64,000 nt of DNA. Source: Sulfuricurvum sp. (GTDB taxonomy: Bacteria; Campylobacterota; Campylobacteria; Campylobacterales; Sulfurimonadaceae). The DNA is taken from the NCBI RefSeq assembly GCF_028710345.1, contig NZ_JAQTUH010000001.1:372001-436000 (forward strand). The letters run 5' to 3'. The translations under genes were made by a program, and so were the position numbers. How positions within the stretch are numbered: position 1 is the stretch's first letter; each line of letters starts with the position of its first letter. The notes beneath the pieces are model-generated. The model did no database searches. It was not told where the DNA came from and saw nothing but the letters and a program-made list of their open reading frames with translations. Below, piece after piece: positions 17,499 through 25,869 of this stretch.

Positions 17499-19928
17499 AT
17501 GCGCATTGTTATCGTAGGAGGCGGGATCGCCGCTGTCTATATCGCCAATTCTCTGATGGAGAAGGCTCCAAAATCCGAGGTGGTGATTGTTTCGGATGAG
17601 AAACACCCTCCGTATGATCGGATCCATTTGTGTAAGTTGGTAGAGGATTGTAACTGTGTTGACTCGATTGAGCTGGAACTGCACCCGAAAGTGAAGCTGG
17701 AACTAGATCAAAAAATCATCTCGATTGATCCCGCTCAAAAACGGGTTTTCAGTGAACATGCCGCATTTCATTACGATAAGCTGATACTTGCTACGGGATC
17801 GGTGCCCAAATCGTTGTTTGATATTTCACACATTGAGAATGCGGCAACTTTCCGTTCTCAAAAAGATTGTGAACAAATTGCGCAGGGGATGATAGGTCGC
17901 AATGTGGTGATCGTCGGAGCGGGACCGATCGCGCTCGAATTGCTCGATACTCTCATGCGCAGTGACGCTCCGCAGAGTATCACCTTGCTTGTGCGTAAAA
18001 ACTATCTCTACTCCGAGGTAATTAGCCGTGAGGGATTGGCACTGATTCAGGGGATTTTCGAAGCGGACAGCCGTGTAAGTATCCGATTCGGCGATCAAAT
18101 CGTGGATAAAGAGGTTGAGGGAAATGTTATAACCAAGGTGTTGACCAAGCAAGGGGAGATCGACAATCCGTTTATTATTTTCGGGGTCGGTATCGATCCC
18201 AATATCCCCTACGCGCGTGACCTCCTCGAATGTGACAAAGGTATTTTGGTCGATGAGAGGATGCGTACCTCGGATGAGAACATCTACTGCGTCGGCGAAG
18301 CGGCACAGCTACGTGATGGAGGATTTATCGCAGGACGGGTCAAAGAATGCATTCTCCAAGCAGATGTGGCTGTCGCACATCTGCTTGGAGATGCAAACTC
18401 ATCATTTAAAGAAGAGGTCTCGATCGACGGACTCAAAGTGGGATCATTTTTGTTCGCCGATGTCACCGCGACCGATTTCAACCCCAAAGATAGTGAGAAC
18501 GAAACGATTTTGATCACGCATGGGGATCGGATCGATCAGTATATCGTTAATAATGATCGTCTGAAACGGTTTATCGGGATCAACACCAACATCGATCTTC
18601 TGGCACTCAAACGGTTGATTGAAACTAATTCACCGATTGATGCGGCGTATCTCTACTCGAACCGTTTGATGTCCGAATACGGGAAACTCGTCTGTAGCTG
18701 TGAGGGGGTGCATGAACTGGAGTTGGTCGAGATTATCAAAGAGAATGCGGTGACGTCGTTCGCTGAGCTCAAAGAACACTCAAAAGCGGGACGAACGTGC
18801 GGACGTTGCAAGCAGGATATTTGCGCGATTATCAGCGCAACTCCCGTCGATCATGAGGAAGCGGCACGGTTACGTGCTGAAAAAGTAGCGGCAGCTCAGG
18901 CAGCAGAACTGGAAAAAGTGCGCGCTCGGATCGAAAAATACAACCGACTTCACCCAAAAAATCAGCTGAGTGCCGAGAACTTCCATGAGGCATTAGAATC
19001 GTTTGAAATGAGCCGTGAGTTTAACCGCTGGATTTCGATGATTACCGCATCGATGCATCTGCATCCGCAGTTTGAGGGGGTCGTGGAAGAGGGGGTGACA
19101 CAACTCAACAAAATCCCGATCATCTGGCTCGAACTCTCAGACTGTACGGGTAATTCGGAGGCGTTTATTAAAACCTCACACCCAAAAGTGGACGATTTGA
19201 TCCTCAAATATATCTCGCTCGATTATCATGAGCTATTGATGGCGGCTTCGGGGGATCAGTCGGAGTCTGCTCTGGAGAGCATACTCCATAATGATAGCGG
19301 CAAATATGTCTTGATCGTCGAGGGGGCAGTTCCGTTAGGGATGGATGGGAAGTTCTTGCGTATCGGTCCTAAGGGCGAGACGGGGGTCGATTTATTGCGT
19401 CGCGTCGCCAAAAATGCCGCAGCGGTGATCGCGGTGGGATCATGTGCCTATGATGGCGGTGTCGTTGCCGCCGCGCCTAATCCGACGGGTGCGGTCGGGG
19501 TTGCCGAAGCATTGGGAAGAACTGATATTATCAACCTCCCCGGTTGTCCGACCAACCCGATCAATATCGTCGGAACGCTGTTGCAGTACATCATGTTCGA
19601 TGAGTTCCCGAAACTCGATTCCAATAACCGCCCTGAATGGGCGTACGGTTTCCGTGTTCATGATAACTGTGAACGCAGAGGGCATTACGATGCCGATGAA
19701 TTTGTCCGTGAGTGGGGCGATGAGGGGGCGAAGAAAGGGTGGTGCCTTTTTGAAATGGGGTGCAAAGGGCCATACGCCGATCTCAACTGCTCCCTCGTGA
19801 AATTTAATGAGGGGACGAGTTGGCCGGTACAGGCGGGGCATGGATGTTTCGCCTGCGGTCAGGGGAAAATCGCATTTGATAGCTATGCTAATAATCGTAA
19901 ACTACCGGAGAGTGAAAATGAGCACTAA
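17499..19928 (+). CDS. Fusion of FAD/NAD(P)H oxidoreductase, BFD [2Fe-2S] domain and [NiFe] hydrogenase small subunit
   Basis: This is a single 809-residue frame. Residues 1-~385 form a NirB/rubredoxin-reductase-like flavoprotein: an FAD-binding GGGIAA at the N-terminus, ILATGS, a second dinucleotide fold VVIVGAGPIALELL near 133 and YCVGEAAQ. Residues ~395-445 form a BFD-type [2Fe-2S] domain with Cys399, Cys401, Cys434 and Cys437. A charged helical linker follows, and from ~538 a group 1-type hydrogenase small subunit begins. It has Cys549 in CTGNSE, GSC, PGCP and the HDNCERR, CLFEMGCKGP and CFAC medial/distal cluster motifs. There is no Tat signal, so the enzyme should be cytoplasmic. ATG 17499 has GAGGAG six nt upstream; ATG 17496 is the alternative. 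It likely transfers electrons between H2 and NAD(P)H; direction and partner are inferred. Confidence 0.9.
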   Translation: MRIVIVGGGIAAVYIANSLMEKAPKSEVVIVSDEKHPPYDRIHLCKLVEDCNCVDSIELELHPKVKLELDQKIISIDPAQKRVFSEHAAFHYDKLILATGSVPKSLFDISHIENAATFRSQKDCEQIAQGMIGRNVVIVGAGPIALELLDTLMRSDAPQSITLLVRKNYLYSEVISREGLALIQGIFEADSRVSIRFGDQIVDKEVEGNVITKVLTKQGEIDNPFIIFGVGIDPNIPYARDLLECDKGILVDERMRTSDENIYCVGEAAQLRDGGFIAGRVKECILQADVAVAHLLGDANSSFKEEVSIDGLKVGSFLFADVTATDFNPKDSENETILITHGDRIDQYIVNNDRLKRFIGINTNIDLLALKRLIETNSPIDAAYLYSNRLMSEYGKLVCSCEGVHELELVEIIKENAVTSFAELKEHSKAGRTCGRCKQDICAIISATPVDHEEAARLRAEKVAAAQAAELEKVRARIEKYNRLHPKNQLSAENFHEALESFEMSREFNRWISMITASMHLHPQFEGVVEEGVTQLNKIPIIWLELSDCTGNSEAFIKTSHPKVDDLILKYISLDYHELLMAASGDQSESALESILHNDSGKYVLIVEGAVPLGMDGKFLRIGPKGETGVDLLRRVAKNAAAVIAVGSCAYDGGVVAAAPNPTGAVGVAEALGRTDIINLPGCPTNPINIVGTLLQYIMFDEFPKLDSNNRPEWAYGFRVHDNCERRGHYDADEFVREWGDEGAKKGWCLFEMGCKGPYADLNCSLVKFNEGTSWPVQAGHGCFACGQGKIAFDSYANNRKLPESENEH

Positions 19929-21612
19929 AAAAATTATTATTGACCCGATTACACGAATCGAGGGGCATTTACGGATCGAAGTGGAGATTGATGAGAATAA
20001 TGTGGTTACCGAGGTATGGGCTTCAGGTCAGCTGTTTCGAGGGATCGAGACGATTTTAAAAGGGCGTGATCCGCGCGATTCGGGATTGATCGCTCAGCGC
20101 ATCTGCGGGGTGTGTACGAATGTTCATTATCGCGCTTCGATCAGTGCGGTGGAAGCGGCGTACGGTATTGAAATACCTCATAATGCCGAGATTATCCGCA
20201 ACCTCGTCACCCTCTCGTTGTTCGTTCAAGATCATATCGTCCACTATTATCACCTCCATTCACTCGATTTCGTCGATATAACGGGTGCGCTCAGTGCCGA
20301 TTGTAGCAAAGCTGCCAAAGATGCAGAGCAGTGGGGTGAACACCCTTATCGCAATTCGGATGGGCATCTCGAAGCGATCAAAGAGAAGCTGGAAGGGTTT
20401 GTCAAAGCGGGACGATTGGGACTCTTTGCCAACGGCTACTGGGGACACACTGCTTATCGTTTCAGCCCCGAAGAGAATCTGATCCATATGAATCACTATC
20501 TTGAAGCGTTACGTATACAGCGTGAACTCTCTAAGGCAGTGGCGATTTTTGCGGGTAAAACACCCCATCCTCAAAATCTCGTTGTCGGAGGGGTGACAAG
20601 CGTAGCCGATATGCTCAACCCTCAGCGACTGAACGACTTTTTGTTTATCATCAAAGAGACGAGGGACTTCATCGAACGTGCCTATATCCCCGATATGGTG
20701 ATGCTCGTCAATGCCTACCGTGACTCTATCAAATCAGGTGAGGGCCGCGCTAGCGGTAATTTTATGTGCTGCGGCGGATACCGATTCGGTAAAGATCAGC
20801 AGCTCTTTAGTAGCGGCGTGATTAAAGGGCATGATTTTGAGAGTGTCGAGCCGTTTGATTCGAGCAAAATCACAGAAGAGGCATCTCGCTCATGGTATGA
20901 GAACGATGCTCCCCTCTCACCGTATGAGGGAGAGTCGACACCGTTTTATACCGATTTAAACGATGATGGATCTCTCAAAACCGAGGGAAAATATACGTGG
21001 GTCAAAGCACCTCGCTATGATGGCGAAGTTATGGAGGTGGGACCTTTAGCTCGTATGATTATGGGATATGTCCAAAACTCTCCCGTCGTTCGTCCCTATA
21101 TGGAGCGATTTATGAAACGCTCCGGGATGGAGCTGATTGATTTCTCTACGACGATAGGGCGCAATGCCGCGCGCGCTGTTGAAGCGCAAATCTGTTGCGA
21201 TTATCTGTTTGACACGATGAGTGATTTGATCGAAAATATCAAATATTACGATGAGACGACGTGGACGAAATATGTGTTTGAAGAGCTTCCCCATGAAGCA
21301 AAGGGAGCAGGTATTTTCGAAGTGCCGCGCGGGGTTTTAGGTCATTTTGTCCGTATCGAGGAGGCTAAAATCGCCAACTATCAAGCGGTAGTCCCGACGA
21401 CGTGGAATGCTTCGCCCAAGGGAGCCAAAGAGGGACGCGGAGCGTATGAGGAGTCGTTGATTGGGATTCGCCTCGCCGATCCATCTGCACCGTTAGAGGT
21501 GTTACGCGCGGTTCACTCATTCGATCCATGTCTCGCGTGCGCGGTGCATGTAATCGATGCGACGGGAAAAGAATTATCACATTATAAAATAATGAATAGT
21601 TGTTCGGTATAA
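19918..21612 (+). CDS. [NiFe] hydrogenase large subunit, partner of the flavoprotein fusion
   Basis: This 564-residue catalytic subunit has Cys63/Cys66 in RICGVC and Cys538/Cys541 in DPCLACAVH. A 20-residue tail follows (ending YKIMNSCSV) that a maturation protease would remove after His544. It is close in sequence to HydB at 27336, so the two pairs look like duplicated group 1 enzymes, one adapted to the cytoplasm. The ATG at 19918 was chosen because MSTKKIIIDPITRIEGH matches the normal start. It overlaps the fusion gene by 11 nt. A dispersed repeat follows. Confidence 0.92.
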   Translation: MSTKKIIIDPITRIEGHLRIEVEIDENNVVTEVWASGQLFRGIETILKGRDPRDSGLIAQRICGVCTNVHYRASISAVEAAYGIEIPHNAEIIRNLVTLSLFVQDHIVHYYHLHSLDFVDITGALSADCSKAAKDAEQWGEHPYRNSDGHLEAIKEKLEGFVKAGRLGLFANGYWGHTAYRFSPEENLIHMNHYLEALRIQRELSKAVAIFAGKTPHPQNLVVGGVTSVADMLNPQRLNDFLFIIKETRDFIERAYIPDMVMLVNAYRDSIKSGEGRASGNFMCCGGYRFGKDQQLFSSGVIKGHDFESVEPFDSSKITEEASRSWYENDAPLSPYEGESTPFYTDLNDDGSLKTEGKYTWVKAPRYDGEVMEVGPLARMIMGYVQNSPVVRPYMERFMKRSGMELIDFSTTIGRNAARAVEAQICCDYLFDTMSDLIENIKYYDETTWTKYVFEELPHEAKGAGIFEVPRGVLGHFVRIEEAKIANYQAVVPTTWNASPKGAKEGRGAYEESLIGIRLADPSAPLEVLRAVHSFDPCLACAVHVIDATGKELSHYKIMNSCSV

Positions 21613-21635
21613 TACAAAATAGAATTTGTTTCATT

Positions 21636-21726
21636 CGTCATTCCCGCGTAGGCAGGCATTGTGCCCCCTGCGGGTAAATCCGGCTCTTTTTTTAAGATGG
21701 ATCCCCGGGTCAAGCCCGAAGATGAC
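21636..21726. repeat. Dispersed intergenic repeat (CGTCATTCCCGCG / GGATCCCCGGG family), copy 1
   Basis: Two blocks, CGTCATTCCCGCG (21636-21648) and GATGGATCCCCGGGTCAAGC (21696-21715), are shared with 25870-25932, where they occur in reverse order. Both contain short palindromes. It sits between the fusion-hydrogenase operon and the TetR gene. Confidence 0.7.
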
Positions 21727-21743
21727 AATGTAAAGGAAGTATT

Positions 21744-22337
21744 TTGGCACGACCTACAAAAGAAGAACGTAAAATCTCCATCATGACCAAAGCATTGGAG
21801 CTCTTCTCCAAAGAGGGATTTTACCAAACCACAATGCCCACCATTGCCGAAAAAATCGGGATGAGTGTGGGTAACCTCTATAACTATTTTACCTCCAAAG
21901 AGATGCTGGCAAAAGATCTCATCCTCTACATTGCCAATATTTTGGGTGAAGAAATCCGAGCCATCAATGAAAGCGGGGTGGGTACGCAAGAGAAAATCGA
22001 AGCGATTGTCCACATGTATTTCCGTGTTGCTAAAGATCGACCTGAGACCATCGAGTATTTTTTACGGGTTTATCTCTCTAACCGCGAAGTATTTCAAAAC
22101 TGCTGTGAGGGGATGATTTGCGTCTCCGCATTTGTCACCGAGATGATGATTTTCTTCGAAGAGGGTGTTCGGTGCGGTGAGTTGAGAGACCAAGATTTTT
22201 TTAGTGCGTTCGGTCTTTTTATGGGGTATTTGGGGGGGATGGTATTTATCCATGGAGAAAATATCCTCCCCAAACCGTTAGAAGAGTATGAACACACCAT
22301 CGCCGAAAATATCTACTATGCCCTCAAAACCCGCTAA
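21744..22337 (+). CDS. TetR/AcrR-family transcriptional regulator next to hydrogenase genes
   Basis: This 197-residue regulator has an N-terminal helix-turn-helix (ALELFSKEGFYQTTMPTIAE and VGNLYNYFTSKEMLAKDL, about residues 13-60) and a variable ligand-binding helical domain containing NCCEGMICVS. It uses a TTG start with AAAGGAAG 5 nt upstream. Its 3' end overlaps the next gene, a hydrogenase small subunit, so regulator and hydrogenase pair are translationally coupled. This raises the possibility that it reports on H2 or redox state. Its ligand and targets are unknown; the palindromes upstream of hydA and nikM are candidate sites. Confidence 0.88.
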   Translation: MARPTKEERKISIMTKALELFSKEGFYQTTMPTIAEKIGMSVGNLYNYFTSKEMLAKDLILYIANILGEEIRAINESGVGTQEKIEAIVHMYFRVAKDRPETIEYFLRVYLSNREVFQNCCEGMICVSAFVTEMMIFFEEGVRCGELRDQDFFSAFGLFMGYLGGMVFIHGENILPKPLEEYEHTIAENIYYALKTR

Positions 22338-23208
22338 AGTCATCTGGCTACAAGGGATTACCTGCAACGGCAATACCCACTCGTTTCTAAACGATCCCTC
22401 ACTGGGGGCTCTTTTAGAATCTATCGAATTCATCCACCATCCGATTCTACCCTGTAAAAAAACACTCAAAGAACTCGTCAAAAAACTTCCTAAATCGGAT
22501 ATTTTGATTTTCGAGGGGGCGTACCGAGCCGATTTTGAGCGTGCAGGGGTGAAGATGGAAACCCTTTTAGTTACCCTTGCCTCTAAAACCAAACATATTA
22601 TTGCATTGGGCAGTTGTGCGAGTTTCGGAGGGATTTTTAAAGAGGCTTCCCCCGAACATATCAGCGGAATACTTTTTGATAAAGAGAGTGAGAGCGGTCC
22701 TTTGCAGACACTGCGTAAAAAAGTGATTACCCTCAGCGGATGCCCCATCCATCCTAAATGGCTCAGTTTTGTCCTCGATATGATCGTTCAGGGAAAAAAA
22801 ATCACTCTCGATGAGTACCGCCGTCCCAAAGAGTTGTACGGCTATCTCGTCCACAACGGCTGTTTGCGTAATGAGTATTTCGAGTGGAAAGTAGACAGTG
22901 ATCATTTCGGAACCAAAGAGGGGTGCTTGTACTACGCCCAAGGGTGCCAAGGCCCCTTTACCCACGGTAGTTGTAACAAGATTCTCTGGAACGAAGTGAG
23001 CTCCAAAACCCGCGCCGGAACACCGTGCGTCGGATGCACCGAACCCTCATATCCGAGAACAGAACTCTTTAGCACCAAAACCTATATGTCGATTCCCGCT
23101 GAGATGCCGCTGGGAATACCGAAACGGAGCTATCTAGCCCTTGCGGGGGCGGCGAAATCGTTTCATATTAAACGGCTTGAGGGGAAATTAATCGATGATA
23201 ACGCATGA
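22318..23208 (+). CDS. [NiFe] hydrogenase small subunit, group 2-like, cytoplasmic
   Basis: It encodes 296 residues from ATG 22318; ATG 22288 is an alternative with a poorly spaced GAAGAG. It begins with VIWLQGITCNGNTHSF with no signal peptide, so it is cytoplasmic. Cluster ligands include Cys16 (in TCNGN, second proximal Cys replaced by Asn), GSC, SGCP, HNGCLRN, GCLYYAQGCQGP and CVGC. The subfamily resembles cytoplasmic group 2 hydrogenases of Campylobacterota and Aquificae. It overlaps the TetR gene upstream and its large subunit downstream (14 nt). Confidence 0.85.
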   Translation: MPSKPAKVIWLQGITCNGNTHSFLNDPSLGALLESIEFIHHPILPCKKTLKELVKKLPKSDILIFEGAYRADFERAGVKMETLLVTLASKTKHIIALGSCASFGGIFKEASPEHISGILFDKESESGPLQTLRKKVITLSGCPIHPKWLSFVLDMIVQGKKITLDEYRRPKELYGYLVHNGCLRNEYFEWKVDSDHFGTKEGCLYYAQGCQGPFTHGSCNKILWNEVSSKTRAGTPCVGCTEPSYPRTELFSTKTYMSIPAEMPLGIPKRSYLALAGAAKSFHIKRLEGKLIDDNA

Positions 23209-24490
23209 ACTAATCGAGCGAATCGAGGGGGAAGCGGTACTTGATTTTAGAACCGACAAAAGCGGAACCGTCCAAGAAGCCGACATCCGATTTGTCCATT
23301 TTCGGGGGATGGAAGCGATTTTGGAGGGGCGTAACGCCCTCGATGCCCTCGTCATCGCTCCGCGTGTTTGTGGTATCTGCGGACACTCCCATCTCATCGC
23401 GGCGGTGCGGATGATTGAGAACGTCTACATCGATGCGGGATTTTCGCTTTCTATCAGCCCCAAAGCGCATGCAATCCGCGAAATCACCCTAGAGTGCGAA
23501 CTGATCCAAAACCATATCAAATGGCTCTATCTCGTGATGCTCCATGAGAGCGGTAAACTCTTGGGAGAAGAGGCGAATGTATCGCTAAAAGCCCTTTATG
23601 TCACCTCGCAAATCAACCAACTCAGTGCCCTTTTCAGCGGGCAATGGCCACACAGCTCCTACGCCATCCCCGGAGGGGTGACGTGCGATCCAACCCATAT
23701 CGAGGTGATGCAGGCGTTGAAAATCCTCAGTGAGGTAGAGCAGTTCGTTGCCAAAGAGGTTTTGGGATGTCCGTTAGAGAAGTTCGAGTTGCATCTAAAA
23801 AGCGATTCGCACCGTGCGCTGGAGGGGGATTTCTCGAAACTCTTGCACCAGTTTGAGAAGTTAAATCTGCTGAATACGGGAAAAAGCCACGGACGGTTTT
23901 TGGTTTTAGCCGATAACGGAGGCTCACTCGACAACGGTGAACGAAGCGTCGCCGATGTTGCCCTCGTGAGCGAAGACAGCTCCCACACCTTTGCTCACGG
24001 TGGTAAAACTCATGCTAAAAATGCCCTCTACAGAGGAGCATTTTACGAGGGCGGACCACTCGCCCGCGCTCTTATCTCTGAGCGTCAGGGGATATCATCG
24101 CTTTATCAGAAGTATGGGGATTGTGCTATGACACGCTTGAGTGCCCGTATCGATGAGATGGTAACATTGATCGTTCATGTTCGCTCATTGCTCACATCCC
24201 TTGACCTCTCGCAACCTTCGTTTACACCTCCTTCCTCCATTCTGAGTATCAGCGGTTCTGGGGTAGGAATCGTCGAAGCTCCGCGCGGATCGCTAATCCA
24301 TCGTGCCAAAATTGAGAAGGGGAAAATAGTAGAGTATTCGATCATCACCCCGACGCAGTGGAATCTGGGTAACGGAACGGCTTCCAATCTCGGTGTGGCG
24401 CAAAAGGCGATGATCGGAGCCGAATCGATAGCCAAAGCGTCACTCATCTTTCGCACTTTTGATGTATGCTCGGTTTGTACGACGCATTAA
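23195..24490 (+). CDS. [NiFe] hydrogenase large subunit, group 2-like, without C-terminal extension
   Basis: This 431-residue protein has Cys59/Cys62 in RVCGICGHSH. The second ligand motif is FDVCSVCTTH (Cys425/Cys428), where Val replaces the usual Pro of DPCxxC. The chain ends at that His, so no cleavable tail exists. Absence of the tail is typical of H2-sensing HupV/HoxC subunits. The protein is also shorter than the other group 1 large subunits here. Coupling to a TetR gene supports a sensing role, yet a metabolic enzyme cannot be excluded. The ATG at 23195 has GAGGGGA upstream. Confidence 0.88.
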   Translation: MITHELIERIEGEAVLDFRTDKSGTVQEADIRFVHFRGMEAILEGRNALDALVIAPRVCGICGHSHLIAAVRMIENVYIDAGFSLSISPKAHAIREITLECELIQNHIKWLYLVMLHESGKLLGEEANVSLKALYVTSQINQLSALFSGQWPHSSYAIPGGVTCDPTHIEVMQALKILSEVEQFVAKEVLGCPLEKFELHLKSDSHRALEGDFSKLLHQFEKLNLLNTGKSHGRFLVLADNGGSLDNGERSVADVALVSEDSSHTFAHGGKTHAKNALYRGAFYEGGPLARALISERQGISSLYQKYGDCAMTRLSARIDEMVTLIVHVRSLLTSLDLSQPSFTPPSSILSISGSGVGIVEAPRGSLIHRAKIEKGKIVEYSIITPTQWNLGNGTASNLGVAQKAMIGAESIAKASLIFRTFDVCSVCTTH

Positions 24491-24564
24491 CGAGAGTAAA
24501 CGTTCTATCGTCTTTAAATAACATTTGAGATAGAATGCTTTTTATCAATTGTAGGAGGACTACA

Positions 24565-24762
24565 ATGAAGACAATCGAAAATTACAAATTCCGTGACATG
24601 ATCCTAAAAATCGGAAAAAAAGCGATCAAAGAGGCACAAGAACGGAGCCTTGCTAACGGTGTACCGAATGTATATCGTCGCGATGGAGTACCCTATTTTC
24701 AAATGCCAGATGGTGAAATCACCTCAAAAGTCCCGAAAGAGTACGAAGGGATTTATAAATAA
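24565..24762 (+). CDS. Small conserved-looking protein of unknown function
   Basis: A 65-residue basic, charged protein, with the start chosen at the ATG behind a strong AGGAGG (24553-24558). It includes KKAIKEAQERSLANGVPNVY and YFQMPDGEI. It resembles small hypothetical proteins with a short predicted helix and a beta-hairpin; no function is recognised. It follows the group 2-like hydrogenase by 74 nt and might be co-transcribed. Confidence 0.6.
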   Translation: MKTIENYKFRDMILKIGKKAIKEAQERSLANGVPNVYRRDGVPYFQMPDGEITSKVPKEYEGIYK

Positions 24763-24777
24763 ATTTTTTGAGTATCC

Positions 24778-24804
24778 CGTTCGCCCTGAGCCTGTCGAAG
24801 GGTG
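24778..24804. repeat. Dispersed palindromic repeat (CGTTCGCCCTGAGCC type)
   Basis: The segment CGTTCGCCCTGAGCC continuing TGTCGAAGGG is an imperfect palindrome of a kind widespread between genes in several proteobacteria. It lies just after the 65-aa gene and before two accessory genes. Confidence 0.5.
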
Positions 24805-24834
24805 TTTGATGCAAAATATATATAATGGATTGAA

Positions 24835-25239
24835 ATGGAACCAGTCACAACAATAAGTGCAATATTTTCTAGTATCAAGACGGCAACAGATATTGCTAAA
24901 CTGATTAAAGATAGTAATACATCTTTAGAAGAAGCCGAAATCAAACTTAAAATGGCAGACCTTATCAGTACACTCGCTGATATAAAAATTGAGCTTTCAG
25001 AGGTTCAAGTATCACAAAGAGAAAAAGAAGAAAAAATTTTAGAATTGGAAAAATTACTTTCCAAAAAAGAAAAAGTAACATTTAAAAATGATATGTATTG
25101 GATGGAAGGTGACGAAGTACCATTTTGTCAAGTTTGTTTTGAAAAAGATGCTAAATATCATCATCTTATAAGCGGACTTAATACTAATGGTTCAGCTATT
25201 TATCGATGTAAAATTTGCAATAATCAATATCTAAAATAA
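24835..25239 (+). CDS. Unknown protein with coiled coil and C-terminal zinc ribbon
   Basis: This 134-residue protein has an N-terminal helical part (TISAIFSSIKTATDIAKLIK), a coiled coil around residues 30-75 rich in Glu and Lys, and a C-terminal zinc-ribbon-like region with FCQVCF and YRCKICNNQ. Small proteins of this layout occur in phage-like and accessory regions. The gene is markedly AT-rich compared with the flanking hydrogenase genes and sits between two dispersed repeats, so lateral acquisition is likely. Function unknown. Confidence 0.6.
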   Translation: MEPVTTISAIFSSIKTATDIAKLIKDSNTSLEEAEIKLKMADLISTLADIKIELSEVQVSQREKEEKILELEKLLSKKEKVTFKNDMYWMEGDEVPFCQVCFEKDAKYHHLISGLNTNGSAIYRCKICNNQYLK

Positions 25240-25243
25240 TGTT

Positions 25244-25843
25244 ATGACACCTATCACCGACAACATGGACGTATTCGCCGAGAAATTCGAGAACATCGAT
25301 CTCCACGGCAAAAAGATTATCAAAGCCGAATTCGATGACTGCACTTTCGTCTCGTGTGATTTTAGCGAGACCTTTTTCTCCTCCTGCAAATTTACCGAAT
25401 GCCGTTTTGAAAACTGCAATCTGAGCCTGATGAAACTCACCAGTAGCAAAATGAGCGATGTCGAGTTTGTCTCGTGCAAGATGATCGGGATCGATTGGAC
25501 GATGGCGGATTGGAAGAGTTTGCTTAATGCCGACCCCTTGCGTTTTCGTGAGTGTATCCTCAATGACAGCAATTTTTTCGGTCTGAATTTGGAAGGGTTG
25601 GTGATGCGGGAGTGCCGAGCCAAAGAGGTTGATTTTCGCAACGGGACGTTTCAAAAAGCAGACTTTAGTTTGAGCGATTTCAAAGGGGCGTTGTTCGGAA
25701 ACACCCACCTCGAAGGGGTGAATTTTACCGACTCCTCCAACACTTCTATCGATGTACGCTCCAACCATCTCAAAGGGGCAATTTTCAACCGTTATGAGGC
25801 ACTGTTTCTTCTCGAATCGATGGGGATTGTACTGGTTGATTAA
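25244..25843 (+). CDS. Pentapeptide-repeat protein
   Basis: This 199-residue protein is made of A(D/N)LxX-type repeats, such as CTFVSCDFSETFFSSCKF and CRFENCNLSLMKL, then DFRNGTFQKADFSLSDFKGA, broken by a helical loop around residues 82-100. It would form a right-handed quadrilateral beta-helix. Some such proteins (Qnr, MfpA) mimic DNA and protect gyrase, but nothing in the sequence proves that here. It lies four nt after the zinc-ribbon gene. Its base composition is close to the host average. Confidence 0.8.
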   Translation: MTPITDNMDVFAEKFENIDLHGKKIIKAEFDDCTFVSCDFSETFFSSCKFTECRFENCNLSLMKLTSSKMSDVEFVSCKMIGIDWTMADWKSLLNADPLRFRECILNDSNFFGLNLEGLVMRECRAKEVDFRNGTFQKADFSLSDFKGALFGNTHLEGVNFTDSSNTSIDVRSNHLKGAIFNRYEALFLLESMGIVLVD

Positions 25844-25869
25844 ATGAACTTCTTGAATAACTCTTTTGG

